Shown piece after piece: positions 25,491 to 37,410 of a stretch of 64,000 nt of DNA; position 1 is the stretch's first letter; every line of letters starts with the position of its first letter. The stretch is from Cocos nucifera (lineage: Eukaryota > Streptophyta > Magnoliopsida > Arecales > Arecaceae): NCBI GenBank assembly GCA_006176705.1, contig QRFJ01000300.1:228517-292516 (forward strand). Reading direction: 5' to 3'. Under the pieces are notes generated by a model. The model had not been told where the DNA came from, ran no database searches, and saw nothing but the letters and a program-made list of their open reading frames with translations. A program made the translations under genes and the position numbers.

Positions 25491-25553
25491 TGCTTTACCT
25501 GAGACATTGGTGCACTAATAGATTCTACCAGTCTTCGAGTCCGATCCAATCCT

Positions 25554-25788
25554 TATAAAAGGAGTAGAAGGCATTTGGAAGCAATCTCAATCCTCTAGCT
25601 TAAGAACAGGCCATTGTTCTCCTCCTCTTCTTCAAAGAGCCATAACAGTTCAAGTACTAAGCCTCTTCAAATATCCAAATCCTTGTACTTCCCCAAATAT
25701 CCAAATCATAGTTATATTGAGCCAAGCTCACCTTTCATTCTCCTCAGGAAAAAGGTGAATGATTGTATTTCAGATTTTTATCAATAAA
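25554..25788 (+). promoter_or_regulatory. Pararetrovirus B promoter and poly(A) region
   Basis: TATAAAA at 25554-25560 is followed by about 220 bp of leader-like sequence and AATAAA at 25783-25788. This is the order of a pararetroviral pregenomic promoter followed by the poly(A) signal in the terminally redundant region. It lies after ORF2, the expected genome position. Confidence 0.55.
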
Positions 25789-25820
25789 TATCAAGTTCTT
25801 TTTAGTATGACTTTCTTTTG

Positions 25821-26075
25821 AAATGATGCTTTGTTTATGACTGTGAATCTTCTACAAAAATATTTCAAGCATCCAATCTTCAGTAAGTAATAATTTTATC
25901 TATTTATCCGCTGCAAGTAGTCAATACTATTTATCTTCATCTTTTGAAATGATGCTTTGTTTATGACACTGAATCTTCTGCAAAAATATTTTAAAAGCAC
26001 CCAATCTTCAGTAAGTAATAAATTTATTTATTTATTATCCTCTGTAAGTAGTCATACTATTTATCTCCATCTTTG
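25821..26075 (+). repeat. Tandem duplication, ~120 bp unit
   Basis: GAAATGATGCTTTGTTTATG ... TATTTATCTTCATCTTT occurs at about 25818-25947 and 25948-26073 with small indels. Non-coding, directly after the B poly(A) region. Confidence 0.85.
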
Positions 26076-26079
26076 AGAG

Positions 26080-26690
26080 CACTTCAACTGCATATCACTC
26101 TTGGTATATTCAATACATTCATAGCGTCGAAAACTTGTTGGTATCCCTTGTTGATTGTGGGCTTAGGAGAGTTCTTTCCGACTCCGTAAGTTAGAAAATT
26201 AGCCAGGAGAGCCTTCAGGGTGGTTGACTATTTGTACCAATTAAGAGCACAATAATCTTAGACACAATACTCAAAAGTAACTAGAGACCCATCTTTAGCA
26301 TAACTGTAAATGGTGAAAGCTAGTTATATAAAGAGAAGGTTCAATAGTGAAAGAATAATCTATTTGCAAACATGCAATCACGTTGATAGGTACAAATTTA
26401 CTGCTTTGTACAAATTTTATTATTCTTTATAAATTCACTATTCAATTTTACTGTAGATTTCCAAAGGTTAAATTACCTTTTTACCCCTGACCTATCCCTT
26501 CTTAGATGAACTAAAAAATATAGAAATATAGAAACAAAGTTAAATTTTGTGATAGTTGAAAGACCTGTGCCAAGTGGACTCTCAAGTTTCCTTTTACTGC
26601 TCTGATAGCCCATTTTTCCTTGCTTTGTCTTTCCACCAATCAGAACCTTACTCCTAGTGGTGTATATATGTGTATATATGATAAAGGATG
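26080..26690. other. Spacer, no gene seen
   Basis: No coding signal, RNA gene or known repeat. It may be the leader side of pararetrovirus B, because it follows the promoter region, but no primer-binding site is recognisable. Confidence 0.3.
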
Positions 26691-27420
26691 TATTGCTTTG
26701 ACAAAGGATGAAACACTTTGAAATCCGTATAAATAAATGAAAGATAAGCAAGTGCTTCAAGATTTGTGCAAGCTGAGAGATGATAGAGGAAGAAGTGCTT
26801 TGAGATTTGTGTAGATTGATGGATTATAGAGGATGGAATGCTTCAAGATTTGTGCAAGCTGATGATGCTAGAGAATAAGAGGGCGCTTAAAGATTTGTGT
26901 AGGTAGATAAATGACCAAGGATAGGATGCCACACCGTAGATAAAGAATTGTATCCTTAGGGAGGGTCCCAAGCTTTCAGCTCTTCGATTGACAATCCTAA
27001 AAAACATTTAGCCAAATTTTAGTTTCGGTGTAGAGATATTGTAGCCAATTGGAAGCTCTTGTTAAGATCTATGCAAGTAGATGGATGATAGAGGACAAAG
27101 TACTTTAAGATTCATGTTAAGATCTATAAGGGACTGAGTGCTTTAAGATCTATGGATGAATGGATCGTAGATGAAGCATTTTGAGATATGCGCAAGCAAA
27201 TGGATCACAGATAGAGCACTTTGTGATCTGTGCAAATGATAAATAAAGCTTTTTAAGATCTATACATGTGGATGGATGATTAATATATATGAGCACTATA
27301 AGATATGTACTGGCAAATAAACGACAAAGGATGGGATGCTTTGAGATTTGTGGATAGATAAATGATAAAGAATGGGCCACTTTGAGATTTGTGCAAGTAG
27401 ATGAATCACAAAAGACATCC
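26690..27420 (+). repeat. Degenerate minisatellite (~50-60 bp unit)
   Basis: The phrase GCTTTGAGATTTGTGCAAG...GATGGATGATAGAGGAT recurs more than ten times with many substitutions. A second stretch lies at 29330-29640. ORFs drawn through it are artefacts. Confidence 0.8.
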
Positions 27421-28040
27421 TCTTTGAGGTGAGGGTATTTTCATTGTTTTTCTGATTCTATTAATGATATTAGAATCTAAATAGATACTTGGACCACTTT
27501 ACAATGATTTTAAAGTTTTGGGGTCCATTTACAACTTTTAAAACTTTTGGATCAATGTCTATATAATTTTTTTAAAATATTTTTTAATCTAAAAATATAT
27601 TTAATTTAAAAAATATGTTTAATAAAAATTAATGATTTTAATATCATTGTATAGATCAACTATAGATCCAGAACTTTCGATTTTGGCATCATCTTTCTTT
27701 GTTTTTCTAATTTCTATTAATTTTCAGGCTTCTAAAAAAAGAAAGATAAAGGAGCAAGGGAGATGGGGGAGAAGCTTGTGTACCTAAAATTATTGATTTC
27801 TCTTCTTTTTGTTGCTATTTTTTGTTATGGGTGAGGGGGGAAGAGTTTGTTGTGAATGAGAAATGAGCAAAAGAAGTCTCATCCCACTTTTAAATTGGTA
27901 CTCTTCACTGAACTAGGCTGAATCAAGTGGTTCGGGGCAGTTCGAGGCCCATTTCGAATTTAGGGACCAAACCAACCTGATTTCGAATTAATTTGATTCA
28001 GTATGGGCCAAACCAGATGGTTCGGTCCAGTTTGGCCAAC
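27420..28040 (+). repeat. Segmental duplication, copy 1
   Basis: CCTCTTTGAGGTGAGGGTAT ... GGTTCGGGGCAGTTCGAGGC ... GGCCAACCATAA parallels 29640-30215 across its length, including the GGCTTCTAAAAAAAGAAAG and ATGAGAAATGAGCAA blocks. Copy 1 holds about 30 extra bases near 27440. Together with the adjoining minisatellite the duplicated block is about 0.8-0.9 kb. Confidence 0.85.
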
Positions 28041-28044
28041 CATA

Positions 28045-28090
28045 ATAGAGATCATAGTACATGGGTTGGTAGAGTACACGAAGATATAAT
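28045..28090 (+). mobile_element. Fragment of DUF659-type hAT transposase, left of the ycf2 insert
   Basis: ATCATAGTACATGGGTTGGTAGAG resembles the region encoding TTVHELIKAM of the hAT transposase at 41743-41985 and the parallel fragment at 29213-29250. The plastid ycf2 insert begins right after it. Confidence 0.4.
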
Positions 28091-28965
28091 ATGAATCTAT
28101 CTGATTCAGAAGGGAAGAACTTGTATCAGTATCTCAGTTTCAATTCAAACATGGGTTTGATTCACACTCCATGTTCTGAGAAATATTTACCATCCGAAAA
28201 GAGGAAAAAATGGAGTCTTTGTCTAAAGAAATGCGTTGAGAAATAGCAGATGTATAGAATCTTTCAATGAGATAGTGCTTTTTCAAATCTCTCAAAATGG
28301 AATCTGTTCCAAACATATATGCCATGGTTCCTTACTTCGACAGGGTGCAAATATCTAAATTTTACCCTTTTAGATACTTTTTCAGACCCATCGCCGATAC
28401 TAAGTAGCAGTCAAAAATTTGTATCCATTTTTCATGATATTATGCATGGATCAGATATATCATGGCCAATTCCTCAGAAGATTCTTCCACAATGGACTCT
28501 GATAAGTGAGATTTCGAGTAAGTGTTTACAGAATCTTCTTCTGTCCGAAGAAATGATTCATCGAAATAATGAGTCACCCGTTCCATTGATATGGACACAT
28601 CTGAGATCAACAAATGCTCGGGAGTTCCTCTATTCAATCCTTTTCCTTCTTCTTGTTGCTGGATATCTCGTTCGTATACATCTTCTCTTTGTTTCCCGAG
28701 CCTCTAGTGAGTTACAGACAGAGTTAGAAAAGATCAAATCTTTGATGATTCCATCATACATGATTGAGTTGCGAAAACTTCTGGATAGGTATCCGACATC
28801 TGAACTGAATTCTTTCTGGTTAAAGAATCTCCTTCTAGTTGCTCTGGAACAATTAGGAGATTCTCTGAAAGAAATACGGGGTTCTGCTTCTAGTGGCAAC
28901 ATGCTATTGGGTGGTGGTCCCGCTTATGGGGTCAAATCAATATATAAACGACGGGCTCCTTGAGA
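28090..28965 (+). pseudogene. ycf2: Plastid ycf2 fragment inserted in nuclear DNA (NUPT)
   Basis: Translated pieces read FNSNMGLIHTPCSEKYLPSE near 28133, then the open stretch 28319-28963 (214 aa) with MPWFLTSTGCKYLN, SSQKFVSIFHDIMHGSDISW, REFLYSILFLLLVAGYLVR, LLDRYPTSELNSFWLKNLLL and ending GGGPAYGVKSI. This is the internal region of plastid Ycf2, a very large chloroplast protein linked to a protein-import motor (family knowledge). An in-frame stop near 28250 and loss of homology after KSI show a dead partial copy. It lies between two hAT transposase fragments. Confidence 0.92.
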
Positions 28966-28969
28966 TGGT

Positions 28970-29330
28970 TTAGAGCATGATGCAACTACAAATGATCTCA
29001 CATGTGGAATAGGATCCATAGAATATGTTCAAATTCATCCTCATATTCTAGATCCTATTATCTGTAGCCACAAGTAGCTTGTGATCCATACAGATATGGG
29101 TGTAGATTTGGGTGTTGATGCATACGAAGCTTATTTTTCCGGTGGCCATTCCTAGAGCATCTTAGATTTTACTACCGGCATATTCCATAGCTATATATTT
29201 TACTACCAGCCATGATAGGAACCATGGTGCATGAGCTAGTAGAGCCTATGATAATTTTATATAGACAATGGATTCCTGGAGGTCGTTCAAGATATGATGC
29301 AACTACAAATGTCTCTTCGTGTAGACGAAT
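28970..29330 (+). mobile_element. Fragments of DUF659-type hAT transposase C-terminus
   Basis: GGAATAGGATCCATAGAATA ... CATATTCTAGATCCTATTAT ... TTTTCCGGTGGCCA parallels the reverse complement of 41620-41765, which encodes the SMDVSGSSLYSESYHPQAAY tail of the hAT transposase. A further upstream-type piece (ACCATGGTGCATGAGCTAGT, 29220) matches the TTVHELIKAM region. Plus-strand, diverged, with stops. Confidence 0.55.
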
Positions 29331-29640
29331 GGATAATAGAGGACTGAGTGCTTTAAGATCTATGGATGAATAGACCGTAGATGAAGCATTTTGAGATCTA
29401 TGCAAGCAAATGGATCATAAGTAGAGCGCTTTGCAATCTGTGCAAACGAATGGATGACAATAAATAAAGCTTTTTAAAAACTATGCATGTTGATGGATGA
29501 TTGAGATAGGAGTACTTTAAGATCTGTACTAGCAAATAAATGATAAAGGATGGGATGCTTTAAGATTTGTGTGGATAGATAAATGATAAAGAATGGGATA
29601 CTTTGAGATTTGTGCAAGTAGATGAATGACAAAAGATAAC
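29330..29640 (+). repeat. Minisatellite, second stretch
   Basis: Continues the GCTTT(A/G)AGAT(C/T)TGTG...GATGGATGA repeat seen at 26690-27420, here as about six diverged units. Confidence 0.75.
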
Positions 29641-30215
29641 CTCTTTGAGGTGAGGGTATTAGAATCTAAATAGATAGTTGGGTCACTTTACAACGATTTT
29701 GAAGTTTTAGGATCCATTTATAACTTTTTAAACTTTTGGATCCATGTGCAAAAAGATAACCTCTATAATTTTTTCTTTTATTTTTTAATAATTTTTTAAT
29801 CTAAAAATATATTTAATTTAAAAACTACTTAATAAAAATTAATTTTAATATCATTGTGTAGATCATCTATAGATCTACAACTTTCGATTTTGGCATGATC
29901 TCTTTTTATTTTTCTGATTTCTATAAATTTTCAAGCTTCTAAAAAAAGAAAGGTAAGGGAGCGTGCGGGGGGGGGGGCTTGTGTACCTTAAATTTCTCTT
30001 CTTTCTGTTGCTATTTTTTGCTATGGGATCATGAGGGGGGAAGAGTTTGTTGCGAATGAGAAATGAGCAAGAGAAGTCTCATCCCACTTTTAAATTGGTT
30101 ACTCTTACTAATTGGTTCGGGGCGCTTCGAGGCCCATTTCAAATTTAGGGACTGAATCGATCTGATTCTACATTAATTCGATTCGGTGAGGGCCACACAA
30201 TCCAGTTCAGCCAAC
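29640..30215 (+). repeat. Segmental duplication, copy 2
   Basis: Parallel to 27420-28040. A G-run (GGGGGGGGG) near 29966-29974 is unique to this copy. Confidence 0.85.
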
Positions 30216-30289
30216 CATGATATTTATTTGTTGCTTACACTATTTCCTTTCTCACGTCAGAAATTGCGGTTCGGGTAAAGCTCTACCCT

Positions 30290-30690
30290 TAATACACGTT
30301 CAGAACCAATTCGAATGCAAGCCTCGGCTAGAGATATGAGCAAGAGGCTTCGAGAAAACTAGTGTTTTCTGAATTATATTCAGCCTGTAAGCAAAGAAAA
30401 AGTCCATGGGTATTTGAACCTGAGAGTATCCGAGAAAAAGCAAAATATTTGATGGAAGAACAAGAGATCCTTTTGAACAACCTGGTCTAATAGAAAAGTC
30501 CTATATCCTAAAATTAATTCATCAAGTTGATGATAAAATCCATGGACGTTCTAGTGGGCATTACACACTACAACACAACAACCCCTTAGAGGAAGGGCCA
30601 AGCAAGGGGGACAACGAGTAGGAGAAATGGAAGTTTGGGCTCTAGAGGGATTTTGGTCTTGCTCATAGTCTTTTCATATTAGAGCTCATT
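30290..30690 (+). pseudogene. rpoB: Plastid rpoB 3' fragment inserted in nuclear DNA (NUPT)
   Basis: In shifting frames the strand reads KSPWVFEPE, DGRTRDPFEQPGLIEKSYIL near 30450-30510 and [20 protein letters not shown] near 30512-30570, followed by nucleotides encoding a decayed [16 protein letters not shown] near 30605-30650. This is the C-terminal part of the plastid-encoded RNA polymerase beta subunit. Frameshifts make it non-functional. Plastid origin is clear; age appears moderate from the number of changes. Confidence 0.85.
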
Positions 30691-31190
30691 AAGAATTAGA
30701 AAACTGTTGTGATATGTTAAAGGACTTAGGTGGCATAAAGGACAGATTAAGAGCTCTCCCTTATTGTTGGAATGGGATTAACGGACGAGGAGGTTGAATG
30801 CGAGGTTGGAATTGGACAAAAAGAAGGGATTTGCTGCAACAAGCACCGTTTAGACTAATTTAGTGAAGTATGCCATCAGTGGCAAAAGCAAAGGAGGAAG
30901 TGGAGTTCAAGCTAGTTCCTTAGTTTCAGAAAAGGTTACCCCCTTGTGAGCTCTTATTCAAGCATTTCGTCGAGAGATAGGATTCATACCCAGTTCCAGG
31001 GCAAGCTGTAAGGCTGGTCTTGACGAAGAAGAGGGTGGTTTAGCATTGCCCAGTGATATCCAAGAATGGAATGGATGCTAGAGACTGTGAGGGAGATAGT
31101 AGACCTTCGCAAAAGGAAGATTTTCATTTGAATGTCCCAAGAGGGGCCTTCGCTTTTGAGGACAGAGGGGATCATGGTACATGATGCAAC
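30690..31190. other. Unassigned segment, possibly organellar
   Basis: Composition is less AT-rich than its surroundings and it follows the rpoB insert directly, so more organellar DNA is possible. I could not recognise any organelle gene in six frames. It ends at a short hAT-like piece (CATGGTACATGATGCAACTG) near 31173-31195. Confidence 0.3.
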
Positions 31191-31420
31191 TGCAGATAGA
31201 GTTGAACTGGGCCACCATGCCAGGCATGGCCCGCTATAGTGCTTGGTGGGCTATGGCCCGCTATAGTGCTTGGTGGGCTATAGCCCGCTATAGTGCTTGG
31301 TGGAGGTTTTACATGATGCAACTGCAGATAGAGTTTGAACTGGGCCACCATGCCAAGCACGGCTCGCTATAGTGCTTGGTGGGCTACGGCTCGCTATAGT
31401 GCTTGGTGGGCTGTGCCATG
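31187..31420 (+). repeat. 27-bp tandem repeats in the R1 end
   Basis: CCCGCTATAGTGCTTGGTGG with its short spacer is repeated about five times, and a longer unit (CATGATGCAACTGCAGATAG ... GGGCCACCATGCC) occurs at 31188 and 31312. Possible transposase-binding subterminal repeats that have expanded. Confidence 0.8.
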
Positions 31421-34400
31421 GCCCAATTTTGGGGGTCGAGCTGGGTTGGAGGTTTGGTGGCATGCGGCCCAGGCCCAGCACGACCCTTCAAGGCCTGGAC
31501 TAACACGACATGGCACATGCCGTGCCAAGGCCCATATGGCACATTTTTAAAGTTTTTATTTTAAAAAAATAATTTTTATAAAATATAACAGGTTGGGGGA
31601 TAAATTAAAAAAAGATAGAAGATATTGAAATTTTTTTTGTAGGCTAGGTCTGACCTCCAGAATATAATGAGAGAAAAGAAAATAAAAATGACTCACTTCA
31701 ACAAATAAAAAATAAAAATATATAATTTTAAAAAATTAAGAATTAAAAATAAATATTACTAATTGTCTGTTGTGTCATCCTCATTATCAGATATTATGTT
31801 CTCCTTTGTTCTGAAGTCTCGCCTCCGCATCCAGCCAATCTTTGAAGCAGAGCAACATCTTAATTATCTCACCCATTATCCCGCTCCTCTTTTTATCCAG
31901 AATGCGCTAACCTGTACTAAAAATTGATTCTGATGCTACTATAGACATCGGCATAGCTAAAATATCACCTACAATTACAAATATTAATTTTCTATTTGAT
32001 TTTCATCTAATGCAAAAGAGATTTCATTTCGTAAATAAAATTCTAATTTCTTGCTTAAAGATGAAAAAGATGCAGATAAAAAAGATGCATGTGAATGTTT
32101 TCTATGTGCAAGAAATGAGAAAATAGATGATAAATAAAAGATACTAGAAGTGGATTGTGATGTTGTGGACTGTCTAGATCTATGAATCTTTTCATCATAT
32201 AATGCAAAAATATCATAAAGTAGCTGAGTTATCTCAGCTTTAGATACTTCAGAATCATGATTCATATACTTACCAATTTCATCAAGTAAAATATGTACGC
32301 CACTTAATTTGATCCGTGTAACAAATACAACAGCCAAGTAGTTATGCATGGAACATACCATATCCCAATACTGATTCTATTTATTTTCTATTTCATAAAT
32401 AATAGGCATTAAAATATCATTATATCTATATTATGCAAATTGACCATAAATTATATGTTTGTTGTAATAATGCACAAGAAGTTGAAAAATAAATACCAGA
32501 AAGAGTATTTATATAGCATTATAAAAACTAACTAAAAAAATCTTCTTAAATTTTTTCTTTTTTTCAATCATTTTTCATCAAAATAAAATCTAATCCACGA
32601 TCATTTATATATGCATTTAATAAACGGATAACTACATCAAGTTTAAATTTTTTGAAATAATAATTGTTTAACTTGTAATCATGCTCTTGAAGTATGAATA
32701 AAAAAATATTACATTCCTAATTTTTGTAATTATATCTTGAAACATGTCCATTCTAGCTTGAACAGAAAGATCCAAAATATGCCATGCACATCTAATATAA
32801 AATAATTTTCTATTAAGAATGGGATAAAAAGAATCCTTCAAAAATTGAATAGCTACATTATTATTAGATGCATTATCAAATGTAACAGACATAATTTGGT
32901 TACTAATACCATATATAGCTGTAGTTTGATAAATAGCATTAAAAATTTATTAGCTAGAATGGGGATAATCAAAAGAATGAAAAGCAAGAATACGCTTATT
33001 TAATTGCCAATCATTATCTATATAATGAAAAGTAACAAAAATAAAAGACATACTACCTACAGATCAGAAGTTAATGATACTTCTGTATTTAAGGTAGAAC
33101 TCAAATCAAATTATTCCTTAGTGCTAAGTACTTAGTTATAGCTACTCTTCTAAATATACGTCTACTAGTTCTTCTATAAGCAGGTGATAAGACTAATTGA
33201 ACATACTCTTCAAAATTAAAAGATTCATATAAGATAAAAGGTAATTTCATCCCAACTATCCATTTTACAAGTACTTTTCTTTGATTTTTATGATTATAAG
33301 TAAAAGTTCCTATAATGGCACCCTCTTATGTATTAAGGATGCTTTAAAGACGAGAATCACTTATCCTATGAGACTTTATGGGCCAGTTCCTTAAGTACTG
33401 GCATAACTATATAATTTGACATATTTTTTATATTTTGCCTTATAAACTCCATCAACCAAAACTCTATTAAAATCATTCTATATAGAGCTAGTCCTTTTAT
33501 GGGAAGAGGATCTTGCTTCAACAAAAAGGAATTTAGAGGGAGTAGAAAGAGTTTTTTCCTCAGAAATAGAAAAAATGCCGACATGCACAACAGCAATACT
33601 CATCATCATAAGTTATCATCTAAACTAAGTAAATGCAAAAAAATAAAAACTTACCCATAACCAGCAAAAAGAAAATTGAGTTGAGCCAAAAAGGAAGAAG
33701 AGGTAGAGAGAAGAGTTGGAGAGCCAGAAGACGAGGGTCGGGCCGCCAGAGAGTCGAATAACCGGAGAGCTGGATTTGTAAAGCCAAAGAGATGATTAGA
33801 GTTGAGCCAAAATGCAAAGCAACCAAAAAGAGAAAGATGTTTCCTCCTTTTGTATTGTTAAACTATAATTGTTGCTTGCTAAATATTAAATGGAAGAGAG
33901 AAAAATTGCTAGAAGAGAATAAATTGAAGTAGAAAGATTAGAGAGGGAGATAATTTGTTTGATGAATTGATGTGGTGAGCATGAAAGAGGATGGCCCTAT
34001 TTATAGAAATCCCAAAACTTTCATTTTTTTAAAATACCCCTCAATCTAGCCATTTTTTGGCTGCTGGAAGGGTCAAAATGATAAAAGCAAAAAAAAATTA
34101 GCCATTAGGATCCCTTAAAAAATAAATTAATTAATTAATTAACCATTACGGGCCGTGCCTGACCCATTTGAGGCCATTACGGGCCATGGCTGACATGATC
34201 CATTTGGAGCCATTGTGGGCCGTACCTAGCATGGCCCGTAATATTTTCAAATGGAACATGCTTAGCACGGCCCGTTTGGGCTGAAAAAAGAGGATAGGTC
34301 GGATGGGCCAACAAGTCGGACGGGCCATGCCTGGCATGGCCCGTCAGTCCTCGAGCCTAGAGCCATGCCGAGCGAAGGGTTTGGATCAGGGTTTCCATAC

Positions 34401-34820
34401 CGGCCCGAACCGACCGGTACATCCTATGCCGTATCATACCAGTGGGGAATCGAAATGGTTCAGACCAATTTTTCCAAAAATGACCTGAATCGGATCGAAC
34501 TGGTCGGTACGATACGGGCTGATACCGGATGGTTTGGTCTGGTACGACATCGGTACATGATGGTACGATCCGATATGGGATAGGTTTTTTTTTTTTTTGG
34601 ACCATTGGGTGGAATTTTTTTTGATTTTTTTATTGGCGGTACGATACCATACTATACCGACCGGCAACCGGCACAGGTGCCGGTATCGAGTCCGCGAATC
34701 TTAGTTTGGACTTTTTCATGCCATGCCAGCACAGCCCATCTAGTAAATGAGCCATGCTTGGCATGACCCGCTGCAGTACTTGGCCCGATGGGCCTAGGCC
34801 ACGCCAAGCACGGCTCGATG
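31195..34820 (-). mobile_element. hAT transposon R1 (RICESLEEPER-like), decayed, with nested insert
   Basis: The minus strand reads, in order: DFNRVL.DGVYKAKYKK near 33450 (BED-like N-terminus), MSVTFDNASNNNVAIQFLKD and RKLFYIRCAWHILDLSVQA (32668-32892, catalytic-core region), KLSGVHILLDEIGKYMNHDS (32240-32310), a Ser-rich linker, and the dimerisation helix region near 31800-32000 (CFKDWLDAEARL). These are landmarks of plant BED-finger hAT transposases. Both ends carry GC-rich GGCCATGCC/GGGCC repeats. Another insert splits the right end at 34376-34710. Dead by many stops. Confidence 0.8.
34376..34710. mobile_element. Non-autonomous element with CCGGTACC-type repeats inside R1
   Basis: The block begins near GGGTTTGGATCAGGG and is full of CCGGT/GGTACGAT strings on both strands, unlike the GGCCATGCC repeats of R1 on either side. 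The same string type bounds the DUF659 hAT at 40950-41020 and 45680-45850, so it is probably a short derivative of that family. A T-run and poly-T/A stretch lie near 34585-34635. Confidence 0.5.
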
Positions 34821-35340
34821 TAGATGATCTCGCATGTGGAATAGGATCCATGGAATATATTCAAATTCATCCTCATATTCTAGATCCTATTATCCATAGC
34901 CACAAGCAGCTTATGATCATGGGTATTGATGTGCACGAAGCAACATCTTAGATTTTATGTAGGCATATTCAGATGGATCCCTCTATAACTATATTTTACT
35001 ACCAGCCATGATGCATGAGCTAGTAGTAGAGCATACAAGAGTATGATTTCATATAAACAACAGATTCCTCGAGATCATTCAGGATATGATGATGCACTAT
35101 AGATGTCTCGCATGTGGAATAGGATCCATGGACATATTATATTCATCATCATATTCTGAATCTTATTACCTGCAGCCACAAGCAACATATGATCCATACA
35201 AACATGGGTATTGATGTATGCAAGGCATCATTTTCCAATGGCTACTACTCGATGCTTCTTAGAGGATCTTGTGTTAGATTTTACTACTGGCATATTTAGA
35301 TGGATCCCTCTATAGTTATATCGGAGGACACATCTCAAAG
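34820..35340 (+). mobile_element. Two diverged tandem fragments of DUF659-type hAT transposase C-terminus
   Basis: GGAATAGGATCCATGGA ... CATATTCT(A/G)(G/A)AT occurs at 34839 and 35118, each followed by AGCCACAAGCA(G/A)C and, in the second, TTTTCCAATGGCTACTACT. This tracks the reverse complement of 41620-41765. Stops throughout. Confidence 0.55.
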
Positions 35341-37410
35341 CCAAAACTCCAGGAAGACATCTAAGACTAGTTATAATCCAGTGCTATAATGCCACTTGAT
35401 TGGAGGTATACTATGCGTCTTACTTATTAGACTTGGGCATTAGGCTATGCCTGGCCCAGCCCGGCCCATCGGGCCAAGTACTGTAGCGAGTCGTGCCAAG
35501 CATGGCCCATCTGGTAAACGGCCTAGGCACGAAAAGCCCTAGGCCCAAGGACTGACTAATGAGTCGTGTCGCCTGACCAACCCGGCCTCTTTTCTTTTAG
35601 CCCAAACTGGCCATGCCAGGCATGACCTATTTGGAACCGTTACAGACCGTGCCAGTACAACCCGCAACGGCTCCAAAGACCATGCCAGCATGGCCCGTAA
35701 CGGTCTCAAATGGGCCATGCCTGTAACGATTAATTTGGAGTTTTTTATTTTTTAAGGGGTCCAGACAGCTATTTTTTTTGTTTTTATCATTTTGACCCTT
35801 CCAACTATCACAAAAAAGGCTAGATTAAGGGGTATTTTAGGAAAATAAAAGTTTTGGGACTTCTATAAATAGGGCCCTCTTTTATTCTCATCATACTAAT
35901 TCATCAAACCAATTCTCTTCCTCTTTAGAAATTCTTCTCTCTTTTCTATTCAATATTTAGCAAGTAGCAATTATAGTTTAGCAATTCAAGAGTTATATAA
36001 GAGAAGGAAACATCTCCTTTTTGGAGGTCGAAGTTCAACAAGCAACTCTTCAGCTCTACAAATCCGATTCTACAGCTATCCAACTCTCTGGTGGCCTGAC
36101 CCTTCTTTTTCGACTCTCCAACTCTCTGCTCTATCTCTTCTTCTTCTTCGACTATACTCAATTTTTTTTTGCTGGTTATGGGTTAGTTTTTATTTTTTTG
36201 CATTTACTCAGTTTTAGATGGCAACTTATGATGATGAGAATATTGCTGTCATGCATATCAATATTTTTTCTATTTTTGAGAGAAAGAAACTCTTCCTACT
36301 CCCTTTGAAGCCCCTTTTGTTGAAGCTGGATCTTTTTCCTATAAGAGGACTAACATTGTATAGAGTTTTGGTTCATGAAGTTTATAAGGCAAAATGTAAA
36401 AAAATATGCCAAATTATATAGTTGTGCTAGTACTGGAGCAACTGGCCATTTGAAGAGACATCGAGAGTCTCATAGGATAAGTGATTCTTATCTTCAAAGC
36501 AACCTTAATATATAAGGGGATGCCCTTATAGGAACTATTGCTTATAATCATAAAAATTAAAGAAAAGCACTTGTAAAATAAAAAGTTAGGGATGAATTAC
36601 CTTTTATCTTATGTAAATTTTTTTTTATTTTGAAGAGTATGTTCGATTAGGCTTTCAACCTACTTACAGAAAAATCAGCAGACGTACATTTAGAAGAGTA
36701 GCTATGACTATTAGCAATGAAGGACAATTTAATTAGAACTCTTTCTGTCTTAAATGCAAAAGTATCATTAACCTCTAATTTATGAACTACATCTGTAGGT
36801 AGTATGTCTATATAGATAATGATTACTAATTAAATAAACGTATTCTTGCTTTTCATTTTTTTTATTATCTTCATTTTGGTCAATAAATTTTCAATGCTAT
36901 TTATCAAACTACAGCTACATATGATAGTAGTAACAAAATTATATGTCTAATTATTGAATGACTCTTTTCATCCCATTCTTAATGGAAAATTGTTTCTTAT
37001 TAGATGCATGTCATATTTTGAATCTTTTTGTTCAAGCTGGAATGGGCATAGTTCAAGATATAATTATAAAAATTAGAAATGCAGTATCTTTTATTCATAT
37101 TTAGATAATTATATCTAAACCATGGTAAACATTTCAAAAAATTTAAACTTAATATAGTTACCCATTAAAACTCTACATATACAATGATTCATGATGCATA
37201 TCCATATAAAAATTTGTTAAATGCATATATAAATGATCATAAATTAGGCTTTATTTTGATTGAAAATGATTAGAAAAAAATTTAGAAATTTTTTTAGTTA
37301 ATTTTTATAAGGCTACAAATATTCTTTATGATGATGTTTTAATGCCATTTTATTTATAAAATAAAAAATAAATGAAATTAGTATTGAGACATGCATAAAG
37401 AATATTTTAC

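Noticed and set aside
28319..28963. A 214-aa nuclear membrane-protein gene
   Set aside because: The sequence is plastid ycf2 with stops upstream and truncated ends; no promoter or start context of its own.
31187..31420. CRISPR-like array
   Set aside because: The 27-bp units are back to back without unique spacers and lie within a plant hAT end.
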